NCBI GenBank assembly: GCA_964036665.1
Contig: OZ038526.1
Location: forward strand, 18,166,001-18,230,000
Source of the DNA: Gordius sp. MW1
Taxonomy: Eukaryota > Nematomorpha > Gordioida > Gordea > Gordiidae
Length of the DNA stretch: 64,000 bases
Direction: 5' to 3'
Part shown: piece by piece, positions 41,140-53,786 of the stretch
Layout of the letters: each line of letters starts with the position of its first letter
Position numbering within the stretch: the first letter of the stretch is position 1
Translations under genes and position numbers: made by a program
Notes under the pieces: generated by a model
What the model was told of the DNA's origin: nothing
The model's input: the letters and a program-made list of their open reading frames with translations, nothing else
The model's database searches: none

Positions 41140-43507
41140 TAGTGGTGGGGAAAACCTTAGGTCAGGTGGACCTTAGGTCAACCTGAGGTGAGGTTTAGGT
41201 TAAGGTTGATTGACAACCTCAGGTTGTCAATCAACCTCAAACCTAACCTTAAGGTGAGGTTCGAGGTTTATGAGGACCTCAAGGTTTTTCATATAAAAAA
41301 ACCTTAAAACCTCAGGTCCACCTTGAGGTCACCTCGAGGTTTCAACAAATATGCTTCATTTATTATATTATAACTTTACGACTAAATTATAGTCTCTAAC
41401 AAAAAAACTTATTAAGTATATATATATATTAAAAATAGTTCAAACAAATTTATTTAAATAGCAAATTACGTATATAATCTATAAATTTTTACTCTCAAAT
41501 AAATTATCATTTTATTTGTAAGAATTAATGCATGTCTATTTAATAATTGCTGCCATCTACATTGTGTTATATTTTTATAACACATTTCAAAATTCCCTGC
41601 CTATCTATGGTATTCTGTGACATACACACCTTGTATTTTTTAATAGTTCTTTCATCGACAAAAACGGATAATTGTATGAATTTTATGTATTTTAGATTGT
41701 ATATATAGTAAGACGGCCGGGCGGCACCAAAAATAAATATACTTTTTTTATACCTTAATTAAGAATTCCTCATTTAAGCAGCATAAACTTCATATTTAAG
41801 TCAATCGTGATAAAATTTTTAAGCAATTTTATTTTATTTACTAAATCTATATAACGTGACGTGACCAAATCTCGAAAAACATCATAATTAAAAAAGGATG
41901 GTATTTAAATGCACAGTAATAAATTAAAAAATGCTCAGTAAAATGTGGCTCAGTATTTTATTAAAGTGCCCAGTTAAAAACTCAAAATTGATCAGTAAAT
42001 TAACTTTAAATGCTCAGCTTTAAATTAATAATGCTCAGTATTTTTGTTAAAATGCTCAGTAATATAAATTCATAGTTTAAAATATTAATTTATTTTGCAC
42101 ATTTTATATATAATATTTTAATTGGTATATACAATTTTTTTAAAAATAAATTAAGAACTTTGCCCCCCTCCCTTTTTTTGTCCCGTTGGTTTCTCCCCCT
42201 CCCTTGCTTTTTACCCTCTTTGTCACCAGGGGGGAGGGATGGGGGGTGATTTACCCCCGCCCCCCCCTTTTAACCCGCCTTTGTTTACTCTTTCTCACCG
42301 GGGGAAGAGGGCAAATAATAAGGGGGCCCAAATCAGCCCCCCCCCCCCCCGGGTGAGAAAGAAGGTAAAAAAATTGGGAAGGGGGGGGGCAAATCATTTC
42401 CCCCTTGTGATAAAGAGGGTAAAAAGGGGGGGGGAAAAAGGGGGTGGGGGTCAAATTACTCCCCTCCCCCCAGGTAAGAAAGAGGGTACCAAATAAGGGG
42501 GGGGGGAACCAACGGGACAAAAAAGGGAGGGGGCAAAGTTCTTATTTTTAAAAAAAAATGTATACCAATTAAAATATTATTTATAAAATGTAAGCGCAAA
42601 ATAAATTAATATCACAAATTATGAATTTATATTACTGCATTTTAACAAAAATACTGAGCATTATTAATTTAAAGCTGAGCATTTAAAGTTAATTTACTGA
42701 TCAATTTTGAGTTTTTAACTGGGCACTTTAATAAAATACTGAGCCACATTTTACTGAGCATTTTTTAATTTATTACTGTGCATTTAAATGCCATCCTTTC
42801 GAGATTGTCACGTCACGTTATATAGATTTAGTAAAAAAATCAAATTGCTTAAAAATTTTATCTCGATTGACTTAAATATGAAGTTTATGCTGTTTATGAG
42901 GAATTCTTAATTAAGATTTATATTTATTTTTGGTGCCGCCCGGCCGTCTTACTATTTATACAACCTAAAATACATAAAATTCATACAATTATCCATTTTT
43001 GTCCATAAAAGAACTATTAAAAAAATACAAGGTGTGTATCTCACAGAATACCATAGATAAGCAGGGAATTTTAAAACTGTGATAAAAATATAACACAATG
43101 TAGATGGCAGCAATTTTTAAATACACATGCATTAATTCTATCAAATAAAATGATAATTTATTAGAGAGTAAAAATTTATAGATTATATACGTAATTTGCT
43201 ATTTAAATAAATTTGTTTGAACTATTTTTAATATATATATATACTTAATAAAATTTTTTTGTTAGAGACTATAATTTAGTCGTAAAGTTATAATATAATA
43301 AATGAAGCATATTTGTTGAAACCTCGAGGTGACCTCAAGGTGGACCTGAGGTTTTAAGGTTATTTTTGAAAAACCTTGAGGTCCTTATAAACCTCGAACC
43401 TCACCTTAAGGTTAGGTTTGAGGTTGATTGACAACTTGAGGTTGTCAATCAATCTTAAACTAACCTTGAGGTTAAGGTTTATACAACCTCAGGTTTCCCC
43501 ACCACTA
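41140..43507. mobile_element. hAT-type foldback element with about 1-kb inverted arms
   Basis: The element starts TAGTGGTGGGGAAAACC and ends ACCTCAGGTTTCCCCACCACTA, with exact 8-bp duplication TCACAAAT at 41132-41139 and 43508-43515. The arms of about 1 kb are nearly complementary all the way to a G/C-tract core at about 42160-42535. Each arm has an outer block of AACCTCAGGT-like repeats. The core (AAATTAAGAACTTTGCCCCC plus TTTACCCTCTTT units) matches the 21259-22816 element. No transposase gene. The 8-bp duplication points to hAT mobilisation. Confidence 0.92.
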
Positions 43508-43515
43508 TCACAAAT

Positions 43516-43810
43516 CATTAAATCGACCATATATAGCCGTGATTTGTTTATTTTGAACTAAATATGAAAAAATCAAAAACTATTATATAAAATAGATTAT
43601 TACAAACCTTAACCTTATTAATTGCTAGGGACCCTAAAACTTTACCGCGGAATATTTGAAATTTTTACAAAATGATAAAAGCTGTAAAAACAAAATAACA
43701 ATTCGTATAAATATAGCTGTCAGTACACAAAAAATAAGAATTTTGCAACATGTTTCTTGATCTTTTTCCCTAAATCACAAAATATCATCCATTTTGGAGT
43801 TTATGAATAA
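43516..43810. other. AT-rich interval, nothing recognised
   Basis: No gene-like frame or repeat seen. Confidence 0.5.
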
Positions 43811-44626
43811 CTAGATGAACCCGGCAAACATTGTTTTGCCATTTACCCGGGTGTATTAGCAGAATATATATCATCTTATAGATAAATTTCAATAGATTAA
43901 GAACATATCAAATATAATTGGTAAGTGTTTATTATGCAAAAATTTTTAAACAAATAGTTAAAGAGGGTCCAAGGCCCAGGCCCACCCAAGAGAGAAAACC
44001 TGGCCCCATGCCCCCCCCCCCAAGGGAAAAATCTTTAAACCCCTGGCCCTTTAGCAATTTTTTTATAATTTTTTGTAATTAAGAAACAATATCATAATTA
44101 TAATTATTTGTTTCTGAATAAAGCTTTTAATTCTGAACTGAATAATGTCCGAAGAACTGAGATATATCAACATTTATTGGCACTTTGTTAAAATAATTTT
44201 CATTTTTCTCCTTATTTAACGCGCCAAAAATGACAAAATTAGATTTTTTAATTCCACGCAGGAGGGGACACGACCGTCCAATAATGATAATAATTGACGT
44301 GAAAAATAAGCAAAAAAATGACTTTGATTTAATGTTTCGAATTATAAAAAGTTTCCATTTTCCGCAGCACATGCCTACATTTATCACACTACAAACGATA
44401 GATAAGCAGTACGTCATGAGGTTGCGTTTGATTGACATTTTATTAAACGTCAAAACGTATAAAATAAACTCGATCATGGACCGATTTGGCTCAAACAAAT
44501 CTTAAAACATGCTCCGGAGTGTCAGGAATAAACTGTGAAATTTTGTGCCAAATCGGTCTGGTAGTTTTCCAAAATTGGTGGCGGCATACACACACACACA
44601 CAGTTTCATTTTTATATATAAGATTT
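43811..44626 (+). repeat. Dispersed repeat, CCCGGCAAACATTGTTTTGCC start
   Basis: It begins CTAGATGAACCCGGCAAACA and ends with a (CA)n stretch and TTTATATATAAGAT. This start/end pair is one I associate with widespread non-autonomous repeats in invertebrate genomes, but I cannot name the superfamily. The 91-codon ORF at 44230-44505 lies inside it and is probably incidental. Confidence 0.5.
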
Positions 44627-45625
44627 AACATATAAAATTTGCAAAAATCAACTACACGTATTGAGTCAAAATTTAAGTGGCCCTTACATAATAATCTTAC
44701 GATCGTAATGCCGGTGTCAGGTTATATTGCTGATTCGTAAAAAAGTTAAACAGGTCAATCAGAATTTGATTGCCACATGTCTAAATAGACTGGTATTTTG
44801 AAATTTATAAACAAACTTTAAAAGGATAATCTTGTGATTGACAGTTATTCATATAGTTATATTTAAAACTTTTGACATTTATATATAATAAGCTATTTTG
44901 CAAACCATTTCTATGATTACTCCAAACCAAAATTTTATTATATATATATATATATATATATATAACAAATATAATGTAAATAAAAACAAACATAAAAAAC
45001 ACATATCTGAAAAATTTGTTTGTTTGTACTTATACTTTATAATATGATTTTTTGTTAGTTTTTGACTTCCATATTAATTTTGAGTGACAATTTAAGAGTA
45101 ACATATGATTATAAGCTATTTTGCAAACTATTTCTTTTCAACGATTACTCCTAAATTTTATTATTAATACATATATAACAAATATAATGTAAATAAAAAC
45201 AAACATAGAAAACACATATCTGACATGGTGTAACATAAATTCTGTATATATTCTGATATTAATACAAATATTCACCTATGTAAAGATTTTAGATAATTTA
45301 TATATATTACGTATGGAGATTGGAATGTGGAGAATGGAATAATATCCAAATCCTATGTTGAGATTTAAAATGGCCTTATTTACACACAAATATCACGCGT
45401 TTTTTTACGCTTTGAATTTGGCCTTAAAACACTTTTAACCAATGGCTATCTGGCGAAAATCACGTGATCTTGTTTACTTTTACATTTGTAGCCAATTCGT
45501 GGGCTTTATTTGTTAAATTTTATTATTGTTGAATTATATAACCTTACACAGGGTTTTTCGACCAATAAGATGTGCGCAGAGATACATTTTTAATTCGAAG
45601 CTGCCCATACAGATTTTAAAACCAT
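44627..45625. other. AT-rich interval with a local duplication
   Basis: A segment containing AAGCTATTTTGCAAAC and ATAACAAATATAATGTAAAT occurs twice, near 44890-45010 and 45110-45225. A (TA)n microsatellite lies at about 44938-44964. No gene. Confidence 0.55.
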
Positions 45626-45809
45626 ATGTCTGTTAATTTTATATTATCAAGGAATAAAAAACCTATACTGGTTATAGGAAGTTATCAATATACTAAAATT
45701 AGAATGAGAAACCATGGCCAGGAGTATTATAGATCCCGGATTGCAGATTGTAAAGATAAAATAAGAAGGGATTTGAATTCCCATTAACATAATGATGTTG
45801 CTCATAGAG
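45626..45809 (+). pseudogene. FLYWCH first exon, copy 3, broken
   Basis: The exon begins ATG-Ser-Val-Asn-Phe and keeps KKPILVIGSYQYTKI and QEYYRSRI. The first zinc-ligand Cys of RCR is Ser here and a TAA stop lies near 45785. The GT donor after CTCATAGAG is at the same position as in the other copies. Confidence 0.75.
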
Positions 45810-46251
45810 GTAGTATTTATTATTTTATAAATTTATCTTTTGTTTAGCCGTTATAAATGCACAATCATCTGCAAGAAACAGCTCACTACTTTATTAACCT
45901 TTACAAATTTTAAATATAAATTCCATTACAAGTTACTAAATTGCAAATTTTTTATGAATATCTTATAGGTGTTATTAGGAATGTAAGATCCCAAAACAGT
46001 GCCAATCAAATTTCCACATTGAAAACAATTCATTAAACTCTTGTAAGTCTACTCTTTAAATATTGGTAATAACATAGGATTCTATTAACACTTCAGAGGT
46101 CGGGTGGGGTTATAATGACCCCAAGCCGTTTAAAAATGCTGTACAAAATAAACTAGTGAATATTACAATTTAATTTTTTTAGTAGCTTAACAAAATTTAC
46201 CTTAGAATATCTCTTCAAAATTTGGCTAGTTTTTATCCATTAGTTTTTAAG
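45810..46251. other. Interval after FLYWCH copy 3
   Basis: AT-rich, possibly with the decayed remainder of the same gene (short open stretches near 45975-46035 flanked by AG and GT). Nothing I can define. Confidence 0.4.
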
Positions 46252-46259
46252 ATAGAGAG

Positions 46260-47667
46260 TAGAGCCGTTAAAGGAACTAGTTCCTTTTTAAAATGAGGAA
46301 TCGGAACTGGAACTAGTTCCTTTTTTTCTCAATTTATCGCAAAAGGAACTTTCTACAAGTTCCTTTTGCCAATTTCAATTTGCATTAAAATTTTTTAAAT
46401 TAATTTATAATTTAAATCTTAATTAGTATTTTATTCACGGTAGTGTTTGTTACATAAATTTTTCGATTTATCTACAACTGATGTGACGAAATACATAAAT
46501 ACCAATGAAAAGTATAAAAAATATGCTCATTGGTAGTGCACAAATGCCAGCAGTTGTGGAACTTGCAAGGTAGATCAGCTCATGCTGCTGAGTTGATTAA
46601 AAAACAACTTGGTTATAATTTTATATGTCCTGTAATTACAAGATGGTCCTTATATAATTTTATGAGGCACATAACTTCCATTATAAAGGGACAATTTGAT
46701 GGGTTACAAAGTGTATGTGACAAGCTGAATCTTCAAAAGTTCACATCACATGAATGTGATTTTATTGCAGAATATTGCGATGTAAAATTTTATTTTAATT
46801 TTATTATTAGCATTATTTTAAAATAGTTTTTAAAGGTCATGGAACCAATTGCAAAGGCAATTGAGTTTTTGGAAGGGCAAAACTATATGTATTTGCATAT
46901 TATACCTTGACAATCACTCAAATAGATGAAATTGAAGCTATGGGCTCTTTGAAATGGTAAGCCATTAAAAGATGCTGTTACTCAAGGCATTAATAACAGG
47001 TTTAATATTATTTATAACGTCTAGTCTAGCTAATTAATAGATTTTTGGATCTTTTAGCAAAGAAAATCTGTCGGCGGCTATTCTCCATCCTGCTTTTAAA
47101 ACAGATTGGAATTGGATTCGCAAAAAATGCGCTGCGAACATGAAAGCAAATATTTTAGAGGATATCAATTTGTTAGTTCCTAAATCTCACTGGACTTATC
47201 AGGAATGGATTTTTTTGAATTAAAAAATGATGAAAATAAAATTGAACGTTTTTTGCTTTCTAATAACCGAAATTTAAGTCTTTTAGACAGTTTTCCCCAT
47301 TTAAAAAACTATTTATTAAATATAATACGCCATTACCATCAAGTGCCCCTGTGGAAAGATTATTTAGCTTGGGCAAAATTTTATTTGGAGACAAGCGAAC
47401 ATGTCTTTTAGATGACAACTTTAAAAATAATATTTTGTTAAAATCAAATAAACATTTATTACCTGATGATTTTTATAAATTGTAATATATAATGTATTGG
47501 TTTTATGAATTAATAAAAGATGTTTGTACATTTTTAAAAAAAAATTAAAAAAGGAACTTTAAAAGAAACTGGAAATAATTCCTTTTTAAAATGAGGAACT
47601 AAGAACTGGAACTAGTTCCATTTTAGGCAAAGGAACTGGAACTTGACAGGAACTTTTAACAGCTCTA
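46260..47667 (+). mobile_element. hAT transposon with TAGAGC ends
   Basis: The ends are TAGAGCCGTTAAAGG and, reversed, TAGAGCTGTTAAAAG, flanked by exact 8-bp duplication ATAGAGAG (46252-46259 and 47668-47675). Subterminal GGAACTAGTTCC palindromes occur at both ends. It contains hAT transposase remnants. At 1.4 kb it is shorter than an autonomous hAT. Confidence 0.95.
46530..47485 (+). pseudogene. hAT transposase, deleted and interrupted
   Basis: The first part (46530-46826) has CQQLWNLQ, CPVITRWSLYNF and HECDFIAEYCDV. A following segment, EPIAKAIEFLEGQNYMYL near 46840, matches the next hAT block but is followed by stops. LHPAFKTDWNW is near 47090. The C-terminal dimerisation region is intact from about 47340: SSAPVERLFSLGKILFGDKR then LLDDNF, ending at TAA 47483-47485. 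The N-terminal BED-finger and first catalytic Asp are missing. An intron may account for some gaps, but stops inside conserved blocks show that it is dead. Confidence 0.85.
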
Positions 47668-47675
47668 ATAGAGAG

Positions 47676-48063
47676 TGTTTTATGCCCGGGGTTTTCGACA
47701 ACCCCACCTTCCATAAAATGAAAAAAAAAATTCAATTTTTTTTTGGAAATATATTATTAAAACCCATTATTGTAAACCCATTTGTGAAGAAATTTTTTGT
47801 ATATATATCTTATTATTTAAAATATTCAAATAATAAATTTTCCTCGTGGCATTTCAAAGTGCTTATTTGTGTGATTTTCCCTGCATTTTTTGATTTTTTA
47901 ATAAGTCTAATAAAAAGTGCAGTTTTTTATAGTTCTTCGTCTGAAGATGGTATATGAACATAACATAACATTTTATCAAGTTCTTGATGATTCTATGATT
48001 ACGTATACTAGAGTGGTCATGAATCTGTGAGTGAGTTAACAGGAGATTAAGATGAAGAAGAGT
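47676..48063. other. Spacer, nothing recognised
   Basis: The open frame at 47643-47957 overlaps the hAT end and has no family features. Confidence 0.5.
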
Positions 48064-48244
48064 TAATTGATAGGCCTAGGCTATGTATTCTCGATTCAGA
48101 GTGATAAATAACAAAACGTAAAACGCATTTCTTAAACGTTCCATTCCCGAGCGCAATCATCGCGTTCGTTAATTTGTGTGTTATTGTTTACAAATTTTTT
48201 AAATTCGCCATTTTTGCTTGTTCTAATTCATATGGTAACAACAA

Positions 48245-49730
48245 CATTTCGTGGGAAAAGAAAGGTATGATAAATAGATATATTAACTATTTTCCTAGAT
48301 AAATAATTTTGAATTTTTAATCTTTTCAAACAAGATTTGTTCATTTATTCTACATTTTGTGGCAATAAAAAGGTATGATAAATAGGTATATTAACTATTT
48401 TCCTAGATAAATAATTTTGAATTATTTTCTTAGATCAGTTGCAAAAGAGGTGGGAAAAATACATCAACCATTCAAAGGTTCAACATATTTGTCTCATTTA
48501 CTAAAACATCAATCAATAGTTGATTCAAATACATCAACCATTCAAATGTTCAACATATTTGTCTCATTTAATAAAACATCAATAAATAGTTGATTAACCA
48601 TTGTATTTAAGAATTTATAACATATATCTAATAGGTTTTTTTAATGAGGTTGGAAACCTTATTTGTTATCCGTGTAATACAATAAACCTTGTGTTGTTGC
48701 TTATATTATTGTTGTTAGTGTTTCAACATATTAATACTATTTGTGAGTCAGGGAGAGTTACAATTATTAATTGCTATGCAATTTATATTGATAAGAATGA
48801 CCATTTAAGTATTTTATCAAATTTATAATATGATTTTCATTAGAAATCATTAGTATAACAATTTACAATTTTGCATACATATTCTGACAAATCCTTAAAT
48901 ATTAGTTTGTAAAAATCTGAATACATTTATACATATTTCATTAAGAGTCACATAATATAAGTGCTGTTTTCTTATTTTAAGAGTTAATTGGTAGTATTAG
49001 AATTCCTGTATGTTCTAAAAGTGCAAAAGCTTTGTGCATATGGTTACCAACAATTTATTAATTCTATTTTCAAAACTTATTTTTTAAATGTTATAATCTA
49101 AAAGTTACTCAAGATAGTTACCAACAATCTTCTATTTCATTTTTTATAAAAGGCACATATAAAAATGTCAAAAGCATTTTCAATATTTTTTACCTGATGT
49201 CATAACCTAAAAGTTACTCAAGATAGTTACCAACAATCTTCTATTTCATTTTTTATAAAATGCACGTATAAAAATGTCAAAAGCATTTTCAAATCTAATT
49301 TTTTATAACATGCTATCTGAAAAAATACAGTTTATTTAAATTTGAGCCAAATTCAGCAAACCTTTTAGGAAATTTATTGAATCTCTAAAAAAACAACACT
49401 CAAATATGTCAGCTGCAGTTTATTATTTTTAAACAATAAGAAACAATGGTGAATCAACATTGATTGATGTTTTAGTAAATAAGACAAATATGTTGAACAT
49501 TTGAATGGTTGATGTATTTTTCCCACCTCTTTTGCAACTGATCTAAGAAAATAATTAAAATTTATCTAGGAAAATAGTTAATATATCAATTTATCATACC
49601 TTTTTATTGCCACAAAGTGTTGAATAAATGAACAAATCTTGTTTGAAAAGATTAAAAATTCAAAATTATTTATCTAGGAAAATAGTTAATATATCTATTT
49701 ATCATACCTTTCTTTCCCCACAAAATGTCC
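48245..49730. mobile_element. Palindromic element nested in the left end of the MULE
   Basis: Left arm 48245-48605 and right arm 49438-49730 are near-perfect inverted repeats (GTGGGAAAAGAAAGGTATGA against its complement near 49720). Each arm includes GATCAGTTGCAAAAGAGGTG. The arms contain internal direct duplications. The middle has a 109-bp direct repeat (TCTAAAAGTTACTCAAGATA, near 49095 and 49205). Its position is proven by comparison with the uninterrupted right inverted repeat of the MULE. The target duplication is unclear. Confidence 0.8.
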
Positions 49731-49887
49731 TACATGCTCAATTACCAACTACTCAAACGTTATATTGTTAATAGATTATTAACGATCGTTAATAACTTAT
49801 TAACGATCGTTAATTCCCACGCATTTTGAACATTTAGTTAATTCCCACGCATTTTGAACATTTCCTTTTACGCTTAATCATTATTCC

Positions 49888-50083
49888 ATGTCTATTGAAT
49901 TTATATTATCCCCAAATCAAAAACCAATTCTGGTATTTGGTGATTTTCAATACGTCAATATAAAAGTGGGGGAAAAAATGCAGGAATATTATAGATGTAG
50001 GGCCCAAAAATGTGGAGCTAGAGCTATTTATCATAATTCCCAATTTAACCTGACACACCAACATGACGATATCCCACATAGAA
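49888..50083 (+). CDS. FLYWCH first exon of the MULE element, copy 2
   Basis: The exon starts ATG-Ser-Ile-Glu-Phe, 150 bp after the inverted repeat resumes, and encodes KPILVFGDFQYVNIKVGEKM, then YYRCRAQKCGARAIYHNSQF and a HQHDDIPHR end. The C..C and H.H ligands of a FLYWCH finger are all present. It ends at a GT donor after CACATAGAA, matching copies 1 and 3. A later exon may start after the AG near 50164 but is not recognisable. FLYWCH fingers are DNA-binding and occur fused to MULE transposases, so a role in recognising the element's own ends is plausible. Palindromic TTAACGATCGTTAA repeats (near 49788 and 49809) just upstream could be binding or promoter sites. Confidence 0.7.
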
Positions 50084-51942
50084 GTAATGATATAAAATTT
50101 AATTCTATTTCTTATAGATTCCCTTAACTTACCCTTTTAAATTCCTTCATGTTCACCATTGCAGACCCTCAACATTGAAAATATAACAAGTAAGTTTAGA
50201 GTTAACTATTAGAATTTAATTTTATTTCTTATAGCCTCCCCATAGTTGTAAGTTTAAAAAAAATACTTTATAATCCTTATAGATTGTGCCTCTGGTAGTT
50301 CTCAGTTTGCTCCTGCCTTGCCTCCCACCATTTTTACATCCCATAGTTTGTGCTTTCAATATATAATATTAATTTTCATCACTTAATGTTATAAATTATT
50401 ACAGTCTGTAAGTTATAGTAACAAGTTATTGGAGTTATTTCATTTTTTAAATGTAAAAATTTAGTTTTTCTAACAATTAACCCCCCACAATTATCAACAA
50501 TTGTAACTGTATCAGTATACTATTAACAATTGAGATTTCAGTTTAACTTTAAAAGTGCATCCCTATGTGACTAATTTTGCTCATAACAAAGATAACTTTA
50601 ATTCTATGGTTGATATAATAACAACATACTAAATATGTTAGGAACTATTATATCAAACAGCTAACTAATTATGGATTTAATATTGCCAGTAATCATGTTT
50701 ATAGGTTTTTGCAAAATGTGGATTTTTAAATTTTATGAACAATAATGGATGTGCTAAAGTGTATGTATGTGAACTAACAGAGTTAATATTTAACCATTAG
50801 GAGCTATTTATGGTATATTGAGGTAATATATCTTGATATCACCTCAAGAAAATGAATATGAGATGTTCAATTAAGGTGTATTATTAATAATAGAACATTT
50901 GAATGCATTAAGTTAAGGTGGCAAAGCTACATGATCATACATATATTTTGAATGTAAATGAGTAAGAACTACAAGTAGGGAATTTCAATATCACCTTCAT
51001 CACATATCTATTTGTCAGAAGCAATTGATAGTATTTGTTTACAGACATGATAAACTATATATAGCTTTCTAAAAGTAAAAAGATGATATTTGTATATTTA
51101 AATTAGATCACTAAAAAAATCTAGTCTATTATCATTTGTTAAAGTTTAATTCTATCCAATAAGAATAAAATCTAAATTAACTTTTTATATAAAAAACTAT
51201 GATAAAAGACTCATTATTTAATTGTCAAATTTGCATTACAATTTGTTGTGCACTTGTAGTTATTTAGATCTTTTCAGCATTTACTGTAATGTACTCAAGC
51301 TATATGGCTATTAACAAATATAAAAGTTACTTTATGTATTATTGTGAAATTTGCATTACAATTTTATTCTCATTTTACCTTTTCTAAGATAAAAAATGTA
51401 TGAAAGATGATTCATTATTCAAATATATATTTAATCTTTCTCAAAACAAACTTTTCATGATATCAAAATCTTATTGCAATATAAATAGATATAATTATTA
51501 TTACACAAATAATAAAATCAAAGCCTAGGTGAGTAAACCAAAATATAAGCGTTTATTATTATGCTATAATATTATACTCTTACACCTATACTTACTTATG
51601 TTATAACTTTTAAATAAGGTTATATAAAAACATTATTTTTAATTAATAAAAAAATGTTGTTTATATGACTTTTATTTCATATATTTGATAATTTTTAAAT
51701 GTACCAAAATGCGCTTTATAAAACGTTTGAGCAGTTAGTAATTGAGTAGGATTCACAAAATGTTGTTGTTACCATATGAATTAGAACAAGCAAAAATGGC
51801 GAATTTAAAAAAATGTAAACAATAACACACAAATTAACGAACGCGATGATTGCGCTCGGGAATGGAACGTTTAAGAAATGCGTTTTACGTTTTGTTATTT
51901 ATCACTCTGAATCGAGAATACATAGCCTAGGCCTAATTGATA

Positions 51943-53009
51943 TGCCTAACAAAATTAGTTACTTTTATAGGAAATAACTTAGAAGCTTTTATTATATGAT
52001 ATATTTCAAAGGAAGACAATAATACTAAGTGGCACAAAAATTGTCCTAATAAAAATGTTAGAAACAAAATAAAATTGTGTATTTCATTTACCTGGAGTAA
52101 AGCCATTTGGATGGGCAACCAAAACTCCTCTTGATTTTAAATTACTTATTACAGATGAAATAATTAAGAGTAGAGTGAAATTTAGCAATTTTATGACTAT
52201 ATTAATATATGTAGAAAATGTCTATGTAACTATTTTTATAGCCTCACAAAATTTCTTATATAACATTTTTCATATAAATATTTTTCCTTAATTTTGATCT
52301 TTTATTATAAATCTATATAAAAAATTTTATAAAATAACATTAAAAATATGATTTGAGACCAATAGTAACTTTTTTTGCCAAAAAATTAAAAGCCAAAAAT
52401 TGCCTAAGTTTGAACATCTCTATTTTTTTTGTTTTTGGGTTATTTTTTTACCAAATGCTCCACATTTATAATTTCAACAAATCTTTTTTATAATCTTATT
52501 GATTAAACCATAAAATAAAAAATATTTTTTTTGGTATATGAGCAAAAATGGTATCATTTCAAAATGTCACAGTCTTCAGCCACTGAATCTCACGATCGTA
52601 AGATTCGCAATTACTCATTGCGCAAGCGCATAATTTCCATTGGGTAATGTTTTAGGTCAGCGTTTTAGGTTAGGTTTAGATGCACATCAAATTCCCTCCC
52701 CATTTGAGATTTAATTTTTCGTGATATTCAGTGTGGCATTTCGGACTGTGGCATTTTATACCCAATTCAGCAAAAATAGCTATTAGGGGAAAAATTTTGG
52801 GAGTTGTTCTAATTATAGGCATAATAAACCACTTGATCAAATAGGCAAATTAATATATTAATGAACGTATAAGAGTTGAAATATTATTCTTGCTAATTTT
52901 GACAAGTTTATATTATAAAATATCTAAGTTAGCTAATTAAAGTTTGGCGTAATTATTACCCCAAATATCATCCGTGTTCAAATTTTCGACCCAACCGTGT
53001 TAATTTAAC
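51943..53009. other. AT-rich interval, dispersed repeat inside
   Basis: 52640-52745 is the reverse complement of 4240-4345. CTCACGATCGTAAGA near 52590 recalls the palindrome at 39821. No gene. Confidence 0.5.
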
Positions 53010-53560
53010 TTTACTAACGTTGCCTTTTTATTACACATAATAATTCTGTATATCATTTTTTTGTATAATATATTTTTTCATAACTATATTGTGTTGTCTT
53101 TATAAAGGGACTCTACCACAATCTCTCCCTAGACCAGTGATTTTAAAAAGTACTTTACTTCCATTGTGAACTAACTATTAGTAAGTTTACTTTATAAATA
53201 TTAGTGTTAACAATTAGAATTCGATTAATTTTACTATATTAACCTTTACTTTCTATTACACATAATAATTCTATATATCAGTTTTTTGCATAAGATATAT
53301 TTTTATTACTTTACATTGTGTTTGTCTTTATAAACACTCTGTCAAAATCTCTCCCTAGACCAGTGATTTCAAATAGTATTTTCCATTCCTTTGTGTGCTA
53401 ATCTTCTATTAGTAAGTTTACTCTTTAAATATTACTGTTAGCACAGTATTGTTTCAACTTGACTAAACTAACATTGACATTCACCATAATAATTCTGAAT
53501 ATTAATTTTTTGCATAATTTTTATTTTTATTACTTTAAATTGTGAATTAACCTTAAGGTG
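53010..53560. repeat. Tandem repeat of about 226 bp, three copies
   Basis: Copies of ACACATAATAATTCT start near 53033, 53259 and 53484. The first two also share AATCTCTCCCTAGACCAGTG. Diverged, non-coding. Confidence 0.8.
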
Positions 53561-53786
53561 TAGTAAAAATTGTTTTCTAAAACTATAAGCTTATAATCCA
53601 TGAATTTTTTATTATATCGCGCCTCCATACAAGATGATGAATTGTCAGATGTCCAGCATGAAATTCAAAGCAGCCTTTGATTATATAGATAGTTGAATTT
53701 TATGTATTTACAATATCATAATACACATTGTGATAATATTTAAATAAATACCTATACAAATGTTATACATATAACTATAATAGTGT

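Larger units (their letters stand above)
48073..51933. mobile_element. Mutator-like element with long inverted ends and a FLYWCH exon
   Basis: The ends are inverted repeats of at least 180 bp, nearly identical (GGCCTAGGCTATGTATTCTC at the left and its complement at the right), with a 9-bp target duplication TAATTGATA at 48064-48072 and 51934-51942. A 9-bp duplication plus long inverted ends are Mutator hallmarks. The left inverted repeat is interrupted by a palindromic insertion (48245-49730) and resumes as TCCTACATGCTCAATTACCA. The FLYWCH exon starts about 120 bp further in. The rest (50084-51700) has no readable MULE domain, so it is non-autonomous. Confidence 0.9.

Noticed and set aside
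44230-44505. 91-codon ORF as a host gene
   Set aside because: It lies inside a dispersed repeat, overlaps an equally long opposite frame and has no recognisable domain.
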